Shown here one piece after another: positions 19,420 through 25,750 of a DNA stretch of 25,750 bases. Source of the DNA: a virus; IMG/VR virus record IMGVR_UViG_3300044618_000790, positions 1 to 25,750 of that record; one strand, written 5' to 3'. Each line of letters begins with the position of its first letter. Within the stretch, counting starts at the first letter, position 1. Both the position numbers and the translations under genes were made by a program. The notes beneath the pieces were generated by a model that was given only the letters and a program-made list of their open reading frames with translations, searched no databases and had not been told where the DNA came from.

Positions 19420-19806
19420 CTACCTATTCCTATCGTGATAAAAACTATCTAATACACCTCTAATACTATTTATACGATCTAGATCTGATTGAGATAAAGA
19501 TGTGGACTGTGTTAGTGCTTTTCTATACTCTGGATATTCGTGGAACACCAGTTTATAATAATGATTAACGAGCGTGATTGCTCCGTAGACAGCGGAAGTA
19601 TCTAAATACATTTTGTCAGACAATGCTTCTTTCAAGATTAAAAATTGGTTATCAACATGTTCAATAACAGCATTTGTAATATCAAACAAGATTTCTGGAT
19701 GGGCATCAAATATACCAAAAAATTCTACTGTTTGACCAATAAAATAAAACTGACCTTCATAAATAACAACTGGACCGTGAATTGATTGCTTTATTTCATA
19801 GCTCAT
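19420..19806 (-). CDS. Unknown protein, first gene of the halogenase cassette
   Basis: A 128-residue protein, SIHGPVVIYEGQFYFIGQTV near the start followed by a helical remainder (TNAVIEHVDNQFLILKEALS, then VYGAITLVNHYYKLVFHEYP and SQSDLDRINSIRGVLDSFYH). I do not recognise a family. It ends two bases before the PKHD oxygenase start, so it is co-expressed with the cassette. The ATG has no Shine-Dalgarno sequence; TAAAAT ends six bases before it, the same spacing as at the good promoter at 14647. It may be a small partner or regulator of the enzymes; nothing in the sequence decides this. Confidence 0.72.
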   Translation of the reverse strand: MSYEIKQSIHGPVVIYEGQFYFIGQTVEFFGIFDAHPEILFDITNAVIEHVDNQFLILKEALSDKMYLDTSAVYGAITLVNHYYKLVFHEYPEYRKALTQSTSLSQSDLDRINSIRGVLDSFYHDRNR

Positions 19807-19812
19807 GAGTCA

Positions 19813-19818
19813 ATTTTA
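19813..19818 (-). promoter_or_regulatory. Possible leaderless promoter for the halogenase cassette
   Basis: TAAAAT ends six bases before the ATG at 19806, with no Shine-Dalgarno sequence. It overlaps the end of the zinc ribbon gene. The -35 region (TTCAAC, spacer 19) is weak. Confidence 0.4.
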
Positions 19819-19971
19819 CCACTTTTCAAGCGGGCATGTTGAATTTGGGAGCTGAACTTTAATTCTCATAAAACATCCGCACTCTTTACAGGTGTTTGTT
19901 GGTTTAAAAAACCTTGGACATTTCTTGCAAATATCAAGTCTTTGCTCAGGTAGCGATTTAATGTCGCTCAT
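19816..19971 (-). CDS. 51-residue zinc-ribbon miniprotein
   Basis: A short gene read directly from the DNA: ATG at 19971, TAA at 19818-19816. The protein has cysteines at 15, 18, 28, 31, 33 and 46 (DICKKCPRFFKPTNTCKECG, then CF and CPLEKW at the end). This is the compact zinc-ribbon plan of many phage miniproteins, and the same plan as the one at 5432-5605. AGGGG lies ahead of the ATG. It starts ten bases after the stop of the Cys-rich lectin-like gene, so it is placed after a fibre-type gene just as the second ribbon is. Function unknown; a metal-binding chaperone or virion part is a guess. Confidence 0.85.
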   Translation of the reverse strand: MSDIKSLPEQRLDICKKCPRFFKPTNTCKECGCFMRIKVQLPNSTCPLEKW

Positions 19972-19980
19972 CACTAACCC

Positions 19981-20892
19981 CTAACTATAGTTAAATGTTT
20001 CTACTTCGGTTGTTGCATTTAGGGTTGAAGGACCAGCCATCAAGCCATGCTTCTTTGCTCTTCCTGATGTCACCCCAGATACACCTGCACCCAACACAGT
20101 CCCGCCAGATGACATCTGTGCAGAAATGTTTACACCAGAGCTATTGCCTGCTGAAATAACCTGAGCTTCCACATATGCAATATAATCACTATTACTAGTC
20201 ACATTGGCGACAGTAGCTGTTAGTTGCTCTACGACAGAACCAGATGTCTTTTTAACAACCTTGACATCATGCTTATACCATGTAGTAGCAGTTGCCGCAT
20301 ATGATACATAACATGTAGATCCACTCAGAGAACCACCCGATGGGCATGAATAAACTCCGTTTGGATACCATGCGGGACTAACCTGCCCAACCCAGACTCC
20401 ACCTTGTAAAAAATAACATGCAGCATGAAATGTCCAGTCCCCTGGACACACGGGGTATGAGCCCTGAGATGCGCCATATGTGTAGTTGCAATTAGTACCG
20501 CTTAATGTCCCACCAGAAGGGCATGAATAAGGAGCTGCTGTGTATGAAGATTTCGTAGTATGAGCACCCCACCAATTATTGGCATCAGTTACCCAGAAAG
20601 AGACTCCATAGCCAGCGCCATTGTTTGCACCAGTAGCTTTAACTACTGCACCTTCACTTTTTGCATCAAACGCAGCAACTGGATACGATGCGCCAGGTGT
20701 GACTGCGTATGCTTTATTATTAGTAATACCCCAAGTTCCGCTTACAGACTCCCATGGTTTTGTTGCTGATGTAGGAAGCGCTGATGTAGTATTAGCTGCA
20801 ACAAAAGTATCTTGAAAAGCAGCTAGCTTTGCAAGAAGTTGCCTTGGGCTCAATGGTCCAAGAGATTTAGATGCTTTAAAAAGAAAACCCAT
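19981..20892 (-). CDS. Cys-rich lectin-like structural protein
   Basis: A 303-residue protein. Residues 26-115 and 205-300 look like two halves of a concanavalin A-like fold (GTWGITNNKAYAVTPGASYP; GAGYGVSFWVTDANNWWGAH; WYKHDVKVVKKTSGSVVEQL). Between them sits a Cys-rich insert (about 118-200) with two copies of YSCPSGG(T/S)LSG(T/S)xC, at 122-135 and 181-194, and a middle CPGDWTFHAACYF. That gives six cysteines (124, 135, 149, 159, 183, 194), enough for three disulphides. It is likely a surface virion protein binding host glycans; the insert may be the binding tip. The start is after GGGGGG, 12 bases past the 650-residue fibre stop. Confidence 0.75.
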   Translation of the reverse strand: MGFLFKASKSLGPLSPRQLLAKLAAFQDTFVAANTTSALPTSATKPWESVSGTWGITNNKAYAVTPGASYPVAAFDAKSEGAVVKATGANNGAGYGVSFWVTDANNWWGAHTTKSSYTAAPYSCPSGGTLSGTNCNYTYGASQGSYPVCPGDWTFHAACYFLQGGVWVGQVSPAWYPNGVYSCPSGGSLSGSTCYVSYAATATTWYKHDVKVVKKTSGSVVEQLTATVANVTSNSDYIAYVEAQVISAGNSSGVNISAQMSSGGTVLGAGVSGVTSGRAKKHGLMAGPSTLNATTEVETFNYS

Positions 20893-20904
20893 TATACCCC
20901 CCTG

Positions 20905-22857
20905 TTAGAAGTTCAAGCTTGAACTACCAAAGACTGTCCACGCACTTCCTGTTCTTAGTAACACGAAGCTAAAGATGTCAATTTTACTTGCAGTACCTGC
21001 AGGAGCAGCTCCACCAGCCCATTTAATCGTCTGTGCAGATCCACCGATTTGCAATGCGTTTGGAATATAGGCAGTTGCTCCTTGAGTAACAATTACAGTT
21101 ACAGCCAATGCTCTATCATTTGTCGTTGGAGCGTTTGTGACATTTAATGTAAAGTTTGCTGCTGGAGAGCTTACATAAGTAATGTTTGTAGCTGTCCAGT
21201 CTAGTGTGAGAACATTGGTTGTGATCGTTCCAGATGTTGCAATTTCAGACATCTCAGCAGCCGTTAATGGACCAGACACTGTTAGACCGCCAGTTAATGT
21301 TGTATTACCAGTCACCGCAAGGTCTGTTGATACAGTAGCATTTCCTGTTACTGTTAAGTTTGTTGATGCTGTAGTATTCCCTGTTACTGTTAGATCTGTT
21401 GTTATAGTAACATTTCCAGATACAGAGGCGTTACCGCTCGCTTCAAGATTTGCAACAACCAAGGATGCATTTGAAGATGCAGCAAAGTTTGCTGTGCTTG
21501 ACGGAGCTGTTGTTAGATTAGTAAACAACTTAAACTTACCATCGCTTGCATCTCTTAATAGACCTGCATACTTGACAGCGCCATCGTTAAACTTACCAGC
21601 GAAACCAAGGTCAAAAGTATCAGCAGCGTTTGTATTTCCCATGAACACAATTGGGTCTGACACGGTAAGGTTGTTTGATTCAAACGCACCACCACCTACA
21701 GTGATGGTTCCTTGAATATTAGTATTACCGCTAATGTAAACATTACCACCAACACCAAGACCGCCAGCAACAACAAGTGCTCCAGTTGTAGCACTTACTG
21801 AGTTAGTAGCGATATTAACTGTTACAGATGTGTTTGGAGTAATAACCATTTGAGTATCATTACTTGACAAACCGCCTGCCGCAAAAACAATCTTGTTTTG
21901 CTGACCATTACCACCAGTAGCAAGAACAAGGTTTCCGTTTCCTGCAGTGTTTGCTGGAGCTTCCATGAAAATATAGCCATCGTGGTCAGCGGTAATTGTG
22001 AATGATGGATCACTAAAGTTAGCTGATGTGATACCCATGTCAATCCAGCCAGCATCGTCATCGCCTGCATCGGCATACGCAATAAAGTCAGTTGAGCTAT
22101 TTGCATTTGTTCCTAAGTTTCTAAAAGCAATTTGCGAGTAATCTACAACATTTGATTGAAATGCAGCTACTGGATTAGTTAATGAGTTTGAAAATGTTTG
22201 AGCATTTGTTCCAACATAAACACCATCATCATTTGTAACAATCAGCGAATTTGATATCTGAGCAGATGTAATCTGAAGACTCGTTGTCCAGACTGCAGCA
22301 TTGCCATTCGTTGACAATAGATAATTAGCATTGCCAGCTTGTGATGGCAATGAGTCTGTTCCAGAAACAACTTCTGCCCACCTCTCAGCTGCTTCAGCTG
22401 CAAAACCACCAGAGCCAGATGTGTGATCAAGAAGAGCAACATAATAACTGATACCATTTGTTACAACATCATCAACTAAATATGCAGTAGTTGTAGCCCA
22501 AAAACTACGATTTCTAAGACCACGGGTGAAAGATTGCCATTTATTTGCTGCAAGGTCTGTTGCGAATGTGCCTGATGTGTGTGCAATCAAACAAATATAG
22601 GTTGAACCACCTCTAACAACAATATCGTCTACTAAATAAGCAGTTGCTGTTGCCCAGTTCCCCTTGTAGTCCTGTCCTTCAGACATGACACTCCAGTATG
22701 TTGCATTAGTTGGTAGGTTATTGCTTGCATTGGTTGTATTGATATATACATAGGATTTACCACCATATGTAACAACATCATTTATTTCATATGTAGTACC
22801 ACTATTGTAAGCACCCTGATGGTAGAACCTAAGTCTACCAAGATCTATTGCAGCCAT
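20905..22857 (-). CDS. Large fibre protein with three N-terminal carbohydrate-binding-like repeats
   Basis: A 650-residue structural protein. The N-terminus has three similar units of about 50 residues (about 12-58, 64-113, 115-166). Each has a W/Y-x-x-x-(T/A)xY-x-x-(N/D)D(V/I)V opening and an aromatic strand (GGKSYVYINT, GGSTYICLIA, GISYYVALLD), the pattern of small chitin- or sugar-binding modules. The middle is a beta-repeat shaft (GALVVAGGLGVGGNVYISGN, about 359-378) and a 12-residue repeat region at 471-530. A C-terminal domain starts near AAEMSEIATSG. It is likely the main side or tail fibre. The ATG follows directly on the stop of the 121-residue gene upstream. Confidence 0.82.
   Translation of the reverse strand: MAAIDLGRLRFYHQGAYNSGTTYEINDVVTYGGKSYVYINTTNASNNLPTNATYWSVMSEGQDYKGNWATATAYLVDDIVVRGGSTYICLIAHTSGTFATDLAANKWQSFTRGLRNRSFWATTTAYLVDDVVTNGISYYVALLDHTSGSGGFAAEAAERWAEVVSGTDSLPSQAGNANYLLSTNGNAAVWTTSLQITSAQISNSLIVTNDDGVYVGTNAQTFSNSLTNPVAAFQSNVVDYSQIAFRNLGTNANSSTDFIAYADAGDDDAGWIDMGITSANFSDPSFTITADHDGYIFMEAPANTAGNGNLVLATGGNGQQNKIVFAAGGLSSNDTQMVITPNTSVTVNIATNSVSATTGALVVAGGLGVGGNVYISGNTNIQGTITVGGGAFESNNLTVSDPIVFMGNTNAADTFDLGFAGKFNDGAVKYAGLLRDASDGKFKLFTNLTTAPSSTANFAASSNASLVVANLEASGNASVSGNVTITTDLTVTGNTTASTNLTVTGNATVSTDLAVTGNTTLTGGLTVSGPLTAAEMSEIATSGTITTNVLTLDWTATNITYVSSPAANFTLNVTNAPTTNDRALAVTVIVTQGATAYIPNALQIGGSAQTIKWAGGAAPAGTASKIDIFSFVLLRTGSAWTVFGSSSLNF
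21268..21447 (-). repeat. 36-base repeat units coding for fibre shaft
   Basis: Units of 12 residues (LTVTGNTTASTN, LTVTGNATVSTD, LAVTGNTTLTGG and an earlier LEASGNASVSGN) in tandem, with one half unit. The DNA copies are similar but not identical. Changes in unit number would change shaft length. Confidence 0.7.
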
Positions 22858-23223
22858 TTATACAACCTCCACTATCAAATTCTTTTCGTTACCAGTATAC
22901 CAAGAAAATGTTAATTCAGCTTGACTGGTTAACCAGTTTTTATATATATCATGATTTGAAGGATCAAAATACTCATTATCCGCAGTAAAAGTATCCCCTA
23001 ATCTATGTTTTGGAATTGACACCACATTGGTTCCAGTGTCATATTCATTTGTAATCGTACCTGGCTCAAGGATTTCTTGAACTATCAGCTTTGCATTTGC
23101 TGGGTAGTATTGAAACCCATAAAACTTATCGCCAATCTTAAACTCTTCTTTTGTCGTATCCCAGGTTATAATTGCAGATGCACCAGAACCACCTGTTCCA
23201 CCACTATTAACAAGATTAGGCAT
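22858..23223 (-). CDS. Unknown structural protein, Gly-rich N-terminus
   Basis: A 121-residue protein with a flexible start (LVNSGGTGGSGASAIITWDT) followed by a strand-rich domain (EEFKIGDKFYGFQYYPANAK; GTNVVSIPKHRLGDTFTADN) and an end of SWYTGNEKNLIVEVV. I do not recognise a family. It overlaps the preceding beta-sandwich gene by eight bases and directly abuts the 650-residue fibre gene, so a role as fibre-attachment or baseplate component is likely but unproven. No cysteine or catalytic motif is visible. Confidence 0.68.
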   Translation of the reverse strand: MPNLVNSGGTGGSGASAIITWDTTKEEFKIGDKFYGFQYYPANAKLIVQEILEPGTITNEYDTGTNVVSIPKHRLGDTFTADNEYFDPSNHDIYKNWLTSQAELTFSWYTGNEKNLIVEVV

Positions 23224-23548
23224 ATTCTACCCCACTAATATTAAAGGTTACAGAGCTGTTACTGGAAGCAACATAGACATTGCTATTTACTGGAACAACA
23301 ATTGATGTGTTATAGAACAAAACATCATTTTTAATGATATTAGCATTACTAACAATTTTATTGTTATTTGCTGGGGATGCTCCTGCTACTAAAATATGAA
23401 TACTAGCAGTAGCATTTGCTGTGTCACTTGTATTACAAATATTAATTGATTTAATAATTGTGTAATTACCAGCCGTGTTTGCAACGGTATAAACATTAGA
23501 ACCCGTTGAATTACCTAGATATAAAGACTTCGGAACTAGATTTGCCAT
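23216..23548 (-). CDS. Small beta-sandwich virion-type protein
   Basis: A 110-residue protein: VPKSLYLGNSTGSNVYTVAN, then NYTIIKSINICNTSDTANAT and SIHILVAG, a loop (PANNNKIVSNANIIKNDVLF) and final strands VPVNSNVYVASSNSSVTFNI. The 'T-I-I-K-S-I-x-I-C-N-T-S' strand with a turn to 'I-x-I-L' is a common layout of small phage structural proteins that may decorate tail or head. It resembles the 116-residue protein at 5047-5397 in plan. The ATG directly abuts the previous stop. Confidence 0.7.
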   Translation of the reverse strand: MANLVPKSLYLGNSTGSNVYTVANTAGNYTIIKSINICNTSDTANATASIHILVAGASPANNNKIVSNANIIKNDVLFYNTSIVVPVNSNVYVASSNSSVTFNISGVEYA

Positions 23549-23890
23549 TTATGCCCCCATCCACATTAAAACTTCATTGTCATAAGTTGTTGTATTCATG
23601 TCTTGAATAGTCGCTGCGTCAAGAATATGGTCTACAAATGCACCAGATGTGTGTGATCTTGCGGTTGTTCCATCATAACCACGAATCTGGATTGTAAAAA
23701 TATTTGTACTTCTTGAAGAGATAAGCATCTTTTCTTCATCAGATGTTCCTCTATCAACAACTACTGCAAAAGGATTTGATCCAGATGGAAAACCAACAGC
23801 GTCAGTTACGGAAAAAGAAGAAGCGCTATTTGAAATATTTGCACTTAAGTTAGTCCTTAGAGCAGCACCTGTAAATTCTCTTCTCAGCAT
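23549..23890 (-). CDS. Small phage tail-type protein with 'DRGT-EE' motif
   Basis: A 113-residue protein. I start it at the ATG at 23890, five bases after AAGGGG; the TTG three bases earlier would be too close to that site. The central FPSGSNPFAVVVDRGTSDEE followed by KMLISSRSTNIFTIQIRGYD and GTTARSHTSGAFVDHILDAA is a pattern I have seen in many phage structural proteins, where a strand pair displays 'D-R-G-T-x-x-E-E' and 'R-G-x-D-G-T-x-A-x-x-H'. The function is not established; it is a likely virion or tail-tip subunit. Confidence 0.75.
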   Translation of the reverse strand: MLRREFTGAALRTNLSANISNSASSFSVTDAVGFPSGSNPFAVVVDRGTSDEEKMLISSRSTNIFTIQIRGYDGTTARSHTSGAFVDHILDAATIQDMNTTTYDNEVLMWMGA

Positions 23891-23899
23891 CAAAACCCC

Positions 23900-24283
23900 T
23901 TAGTCAATGCTGATATCAAGATCGCCAGTTGCGATTCTTAAAGTATCCCCAGCATCTGTTGTTTTATTTGTTGTAAGTGTTCCATACAACAACATGTTTC
24001 CAGTTGTAATTGCATCAAAAATACCAATTGCTACAGTTGTTGCTGCTGGCATTCCTGTAAAATCAATGTTGCTATCATTTGATGTTGCACCGCTTGAAGC
24101 AGCGGTAAATGTTGCAATTTGACGAGCATATGAACCACCAGTAACTTCTGTTCCACCAGCTGCATCAGATGGTGCGGCTGTAAATAGCGCTACATAAACA
24201 TCTGCTGGCATTGTGTACGAAGTAGTACCCAGGAAGTGATCAATAAGTTTATTCTCAAGATAGTTTGTAAGATTGCCTGCCAT
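23900..24283 (-). CDS. Phage tail-type structural protein
   Basis: A 127-residue protein with a helix-first pattern (GNLTNYLENKLIDHFLGTTS), PADVYVALFTAAPSDAAGGT, EVTGGSYARQIATF and a late GDTLRIATGDLDISID. This layout ('L-x-x-x-L-x-x-x-L-L-D-H', 'YVALFTAAP', 'GTEVTGGSYAR') is widespread in phages and usually listed as a tail or baseplate protein of unknown role. It has a strong AGGAGG before the ATG, in line with high expression. It comes directly after the Lys-rich 99-residue gene, two bases apart. Confidence 0.8.
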   Translation of the reverse strand: MAGNLTNYLENKLIDHFLGTTSYTMPADVYVALFTAAPSDAAGGTEVTGGSYARQIATFTAASSGATSNDSNIDFTGMPAATTVAIGIFDAITTGNMLLYGTLTTNKTTDAGDTLRIATGDLDISID

Positions 24284-24285
24284 TA

Positions 24286-24585
24286 TTAATCCTCCTGATT
24301 AGTATAATACATTTCTTTTTCTTCATCACTAGGTAATCTAAAATTATCCAATGCAAGAAGCAAGTTGGCTTCTTCTGCTGGAAGCAAGCCCATTTTATTT
24401 CTTTGTGAAAAACGGAATCCAGATGCAGTTGAATATCCAGCTCCGCTTTCAAATACAATTAAAACCTTTCCTTCTTCAGAAATGTTTTCTTCAATAATTT
24501 CTTTTTTAACTGCAACTTTCTTTGCTACAGCTTTCTTCGGTTTATTAATTTTTTCGGATGTTACACTTGTTTCTTTATTAGTCAT
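24286..24585 (-). CDS. Lys-rich small protein after the capsid gene
   Basis: A 99-residue protein. The first 30 residues form a basic, histone H1-like tail (KINKPKKAVAKKVAVKK), followed by an acidic turn and a compact domain (VLIVFESGAGYSTASGFRFS, then QRNKMGLLPAEEANLLLALD) ending EMYYTNQED. I recognise no family. A basic tail could bind packaged DNA or fold onto the capsid; these are guesses. It is the first gene of the unit that begins after the capsid terminator, with its own promoter. No Shine-Dalgarno sequence is seen. Confidence 0.7.
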   Translation of the reverse strand: MTNKETSVTSEKINKPKKAVAKKVAVKKEIIEENISEEGKVLIVFESGAGYSTASGFRFSQRNKMGLLPAEEANLLLALDNFRLPSDEEKEMYYTNQED

Positions 24586-24592
24586 ATGATCA

Positions 24593-24621
24593 ATCTTACC
24601 ACTTATGTTAATTTAAATCAA
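24593..24621 (-). promoter_or_regulatory. Promoter restarting transcription after the capsid terminator
   Basis: TTGATT (24621-24616), 17 bases, TAAGAT (24598-24593), then seven bases to the ATG at 24585. No ribosome-binding site, so again near-leaderless. It sits just downstream of the terminator, so genes after the capsid can be controlled separately. Confidence 0.55.
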
Positions 24622-24637
24622 TTTAAATATGATAAAA

Positions 24638-24661
24638 GGCGGGGTTCTTGTGAACCCCGCC
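24638..24661 (-). terminator. Intrinsic terminator of the capsid gene
   Basis: GGCGGGGTTC (24661-24652) and GAACCCCGCC (24647-24638) form a perfect 10-bp GC-rich stem with loop ACAA, followed by TTTTATC on the minus strand. It lies 25 bases after the capsid stop codon. Confidence 0.92.
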
Positions 24662-24685
24662 CAATATCTACTTTAATTGTTTAAA

Positions 24686-25732
24686 TTAGAGTGAACGCAA
24701 CTTAACATTCTTACCGATTACATATGAATCAGCATTTTCAATGTTGGCTGCAACTCTCATGTACTGTGTGTACTCAATTGTGTCAGTCTTTGGCTTGAAC
24801 TGGCGGTACACTGTGATGTCACGGTGGATACCAATTACACGGTTGTTAGGGAATGTAAGTTCCACAAAACCATGTGAGCCTGCTGCACCAGAGTAGTCAC
24901 CAGTTGCGGTTTCTGGCATCAAAGGTACTTCAATCAGAGGAATACCGAATGGTGAAAGACCAGTTGCACCTGGACCACCATTTGCTCTCATTGAACCTTG
25001 CAAGAACGCCATTTCACCAGCTGTTGACATTGGAGCAGGTGCGCCTGCTGTTGCCTCAGTTGCCGAGTTTGGATTACCCAAGCTATAAATTGAATCCTGA
25101 ACAAGTCCTGGACCTGTGAAGAATCGCAATTCATTGCGGCGCTGCAAGTACTTGCTTGGCAAGGTACGAAGAACTTTGTCAAAGACCGAACGGGAAATGT
25201 TATTTCCTCCGAAGTCTACAACATCTCCGCTTGTTCTTGCAAGCTTGTTGAAACCATCAAGAGCCTTAATAAGACCATTGTTTGACGATGTATTACCGTT
25301 GATAAACAAGTCATCAAGGTCGTTTGCTGTCTGACGAGCCATAATCTGTGCGATATGGTCTTCCAGTGAAGCGCCCTCAATGTTGTCTTCCAACGATTCC
25401 GTTGAAATATTCCAGTCAAGACGAAGCTTTACAGTTGAAAGCGATACCTTGCTGAATGTAACGGCTGCGTTTGCGCCATCATCTGTTGCTTCGGTTGCCT
25501 TTGCAAGCAAACGAGTGCCGACAGATACCTTGTCAATATCCATCTGTGGAGTACGCATACGAATTACTCGTGCGTTCTTCATCAATACTGACTGATCAAC
25601 AACGAAGTCAAGGAAGCGATTTGCTTGCTCTGGGTAGAGAAGTCCACCACCACCGCTGACTGGGTTGCTGTTTGAAACCACTGTCGTAGTGACTTCATCT
25701 GCTTTTGATAAAATTTCTTGTTGTGTTGCCAT
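24686..25732 (-). CDS. Major capsid protein
   Basis: A 348-residue capsid subunit of the HK97 fold type. It begins with a short helical arm (QQEILSKADEVTTTVVSNSN), then a Gly-rich turn and LLYPEQANRFLDFVVDQSVL near residues 31-50, a typical start of the capsid body; TANDLDDLFINGNTSSNNGL near 134 and LIEVPLMPETATGDYSGAAG near 263 also fit. The end includes VIGIHRDITVYRQFKPKTDT and YVIGKNVKLRSL. Length fits an unprocessed HK97-type protein without a long delta domain. A strong AAGGGAGG (25748-25741) is eight bases ahead. It is monocistronic here: a strong terminator follows. No scaffold or protease gene is in view; they would lie beyond 25750. Confidence 0.88.
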   Translation of the reverse strand: MATQQEILSKADEVTTTVVSNSNPVSGGGGLLYPEQANRFLDFVVDQSVLMKNARVIRMRTPQMDIDKVSVGTRLLAKATEATDDGANAAVTFSKVSLSTVKLRLDWNISTESLEDNIEGASLEDHIAQIMARQTANDLDDLFINGNTSSNNGLIKALDGFNKLARTSGDVVDFGGNNISRSVFDKVLRTLPSKYLQRRNELRFFTGPGLVQDSIYSLGNPNSATEATAGAPAPMSTAGEMAFLQGSMRANGGPGATGLSPFGIPLIEVPLMPETATGDYSGAAGSHGFVELTFPNNRVIGIHRDITVYRQFKPKTDTIEYTQYMRVAANIENADSYVIGKNVKLRSL

Positions 25733-25740
25733 ATGTTAAT

Positions 25741-25748
25741 CCTCCCTT
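25741..25748 (-). promoter_or_regulatory. Strong ribosome-binding site of the capsid gene
   Basis: AAGGGAGG on the minus strand, eight bases before the ATG, consistent with very high expression. It contrasts with the Shine-Dalgarno-free starts elsewhere in the window. Confidence 0.8.
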
Positions 25749-25750
25749 AT

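Noticed and set aside
21268-21447. CRISPR array
   Set aside because: The repeats are in frame, contiguous without spacers and code for fibre shaft.
1-25750. Attachment site, origin or integrase
   Set aside because: No recombinase gene or convincing direct repeats; all recognisable genes are late structural, lysis or cargo genes.

Overview
This window looks like the late (virion and lysis) region of a tailed double-stranded DNA phage with a long non-contractile, siphovirus-type tail. Every gene I can support lies on the minus strand, so transcription runs from high to low coordinates. Genes are packed with ATGA or TAATG overlaps. I see no integrase, tRNA, CRISPR array or insertion sequence. 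The host cannot be read directly. Several start codons lie 6-8 bases after a -10-like hexamer and have no ribosome-binding site, which suggests leaderless mRNAs. Together with small two-segment holin-like proteins and a VanY-type endolysin, this fits an actinobacterium, possibly a freshwater one given the AT-rich bases. That is inference.

Layout in transcription order. (1) 25732-24686: major capsid protein, then a strong intrinsic terminator at 24638-24661. (2) 24585-22858: a new promoter, a Lys-rich 99-residue protein and four small structural or tail-type proteins. (3) 22857-19981: a 650-residue fibre-like protein and a Cys-rich lectin-like protein. (4) 19971-14731: a 51-residue zinc ribbon followed by a compact cassette of seven genes. 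The cassette holds an unknown protein, a prolyl-4-hydroxylase-type 2-oxoglutarate (2OG) oxygenase, two distantly related unknowns, a flavin-dependent tryptophan-halogenase-like enzyme, a second 2OG-oxygenase-like protein and a very Trp-rich small membrane protein. (5) 14640-10602: a large exported, membrane-anchored protein with poly-Thr and acidic helical repeats, two holin-like proteins and the endolysin. (6) 10569-4841: baseplate- and fibre-type proteins, a glycine-rich adhesin-like protein, a second zinc ribbon and small beta proteins. (7) 4805-1: head-tail connector, head closure, a gp10-like protein, tail terminator, major tail protein, a terminator, the frameshifted tail assembly chaperone pair and the start of the tape measure protein, cut by the window edge.

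Three points stand out. The halogenase and double-oxygenase cassette is a self-contained cargo module between structural genes. The capsid gene is separated from the head-tail connector genes by about 20 kb, although these are usually adjacent. The tail assembly chaperone carries a textbook CCCAAAC slippery heptamer at exactly the place where a -1 shift joins the two frames. Other signals include a hairpin over the ribosome-binding site of a baseplate-type gene, a perfect palindrome beside the -10 box of the connector operon, and paired zinc-ribbon miniproteins after fibre genes.
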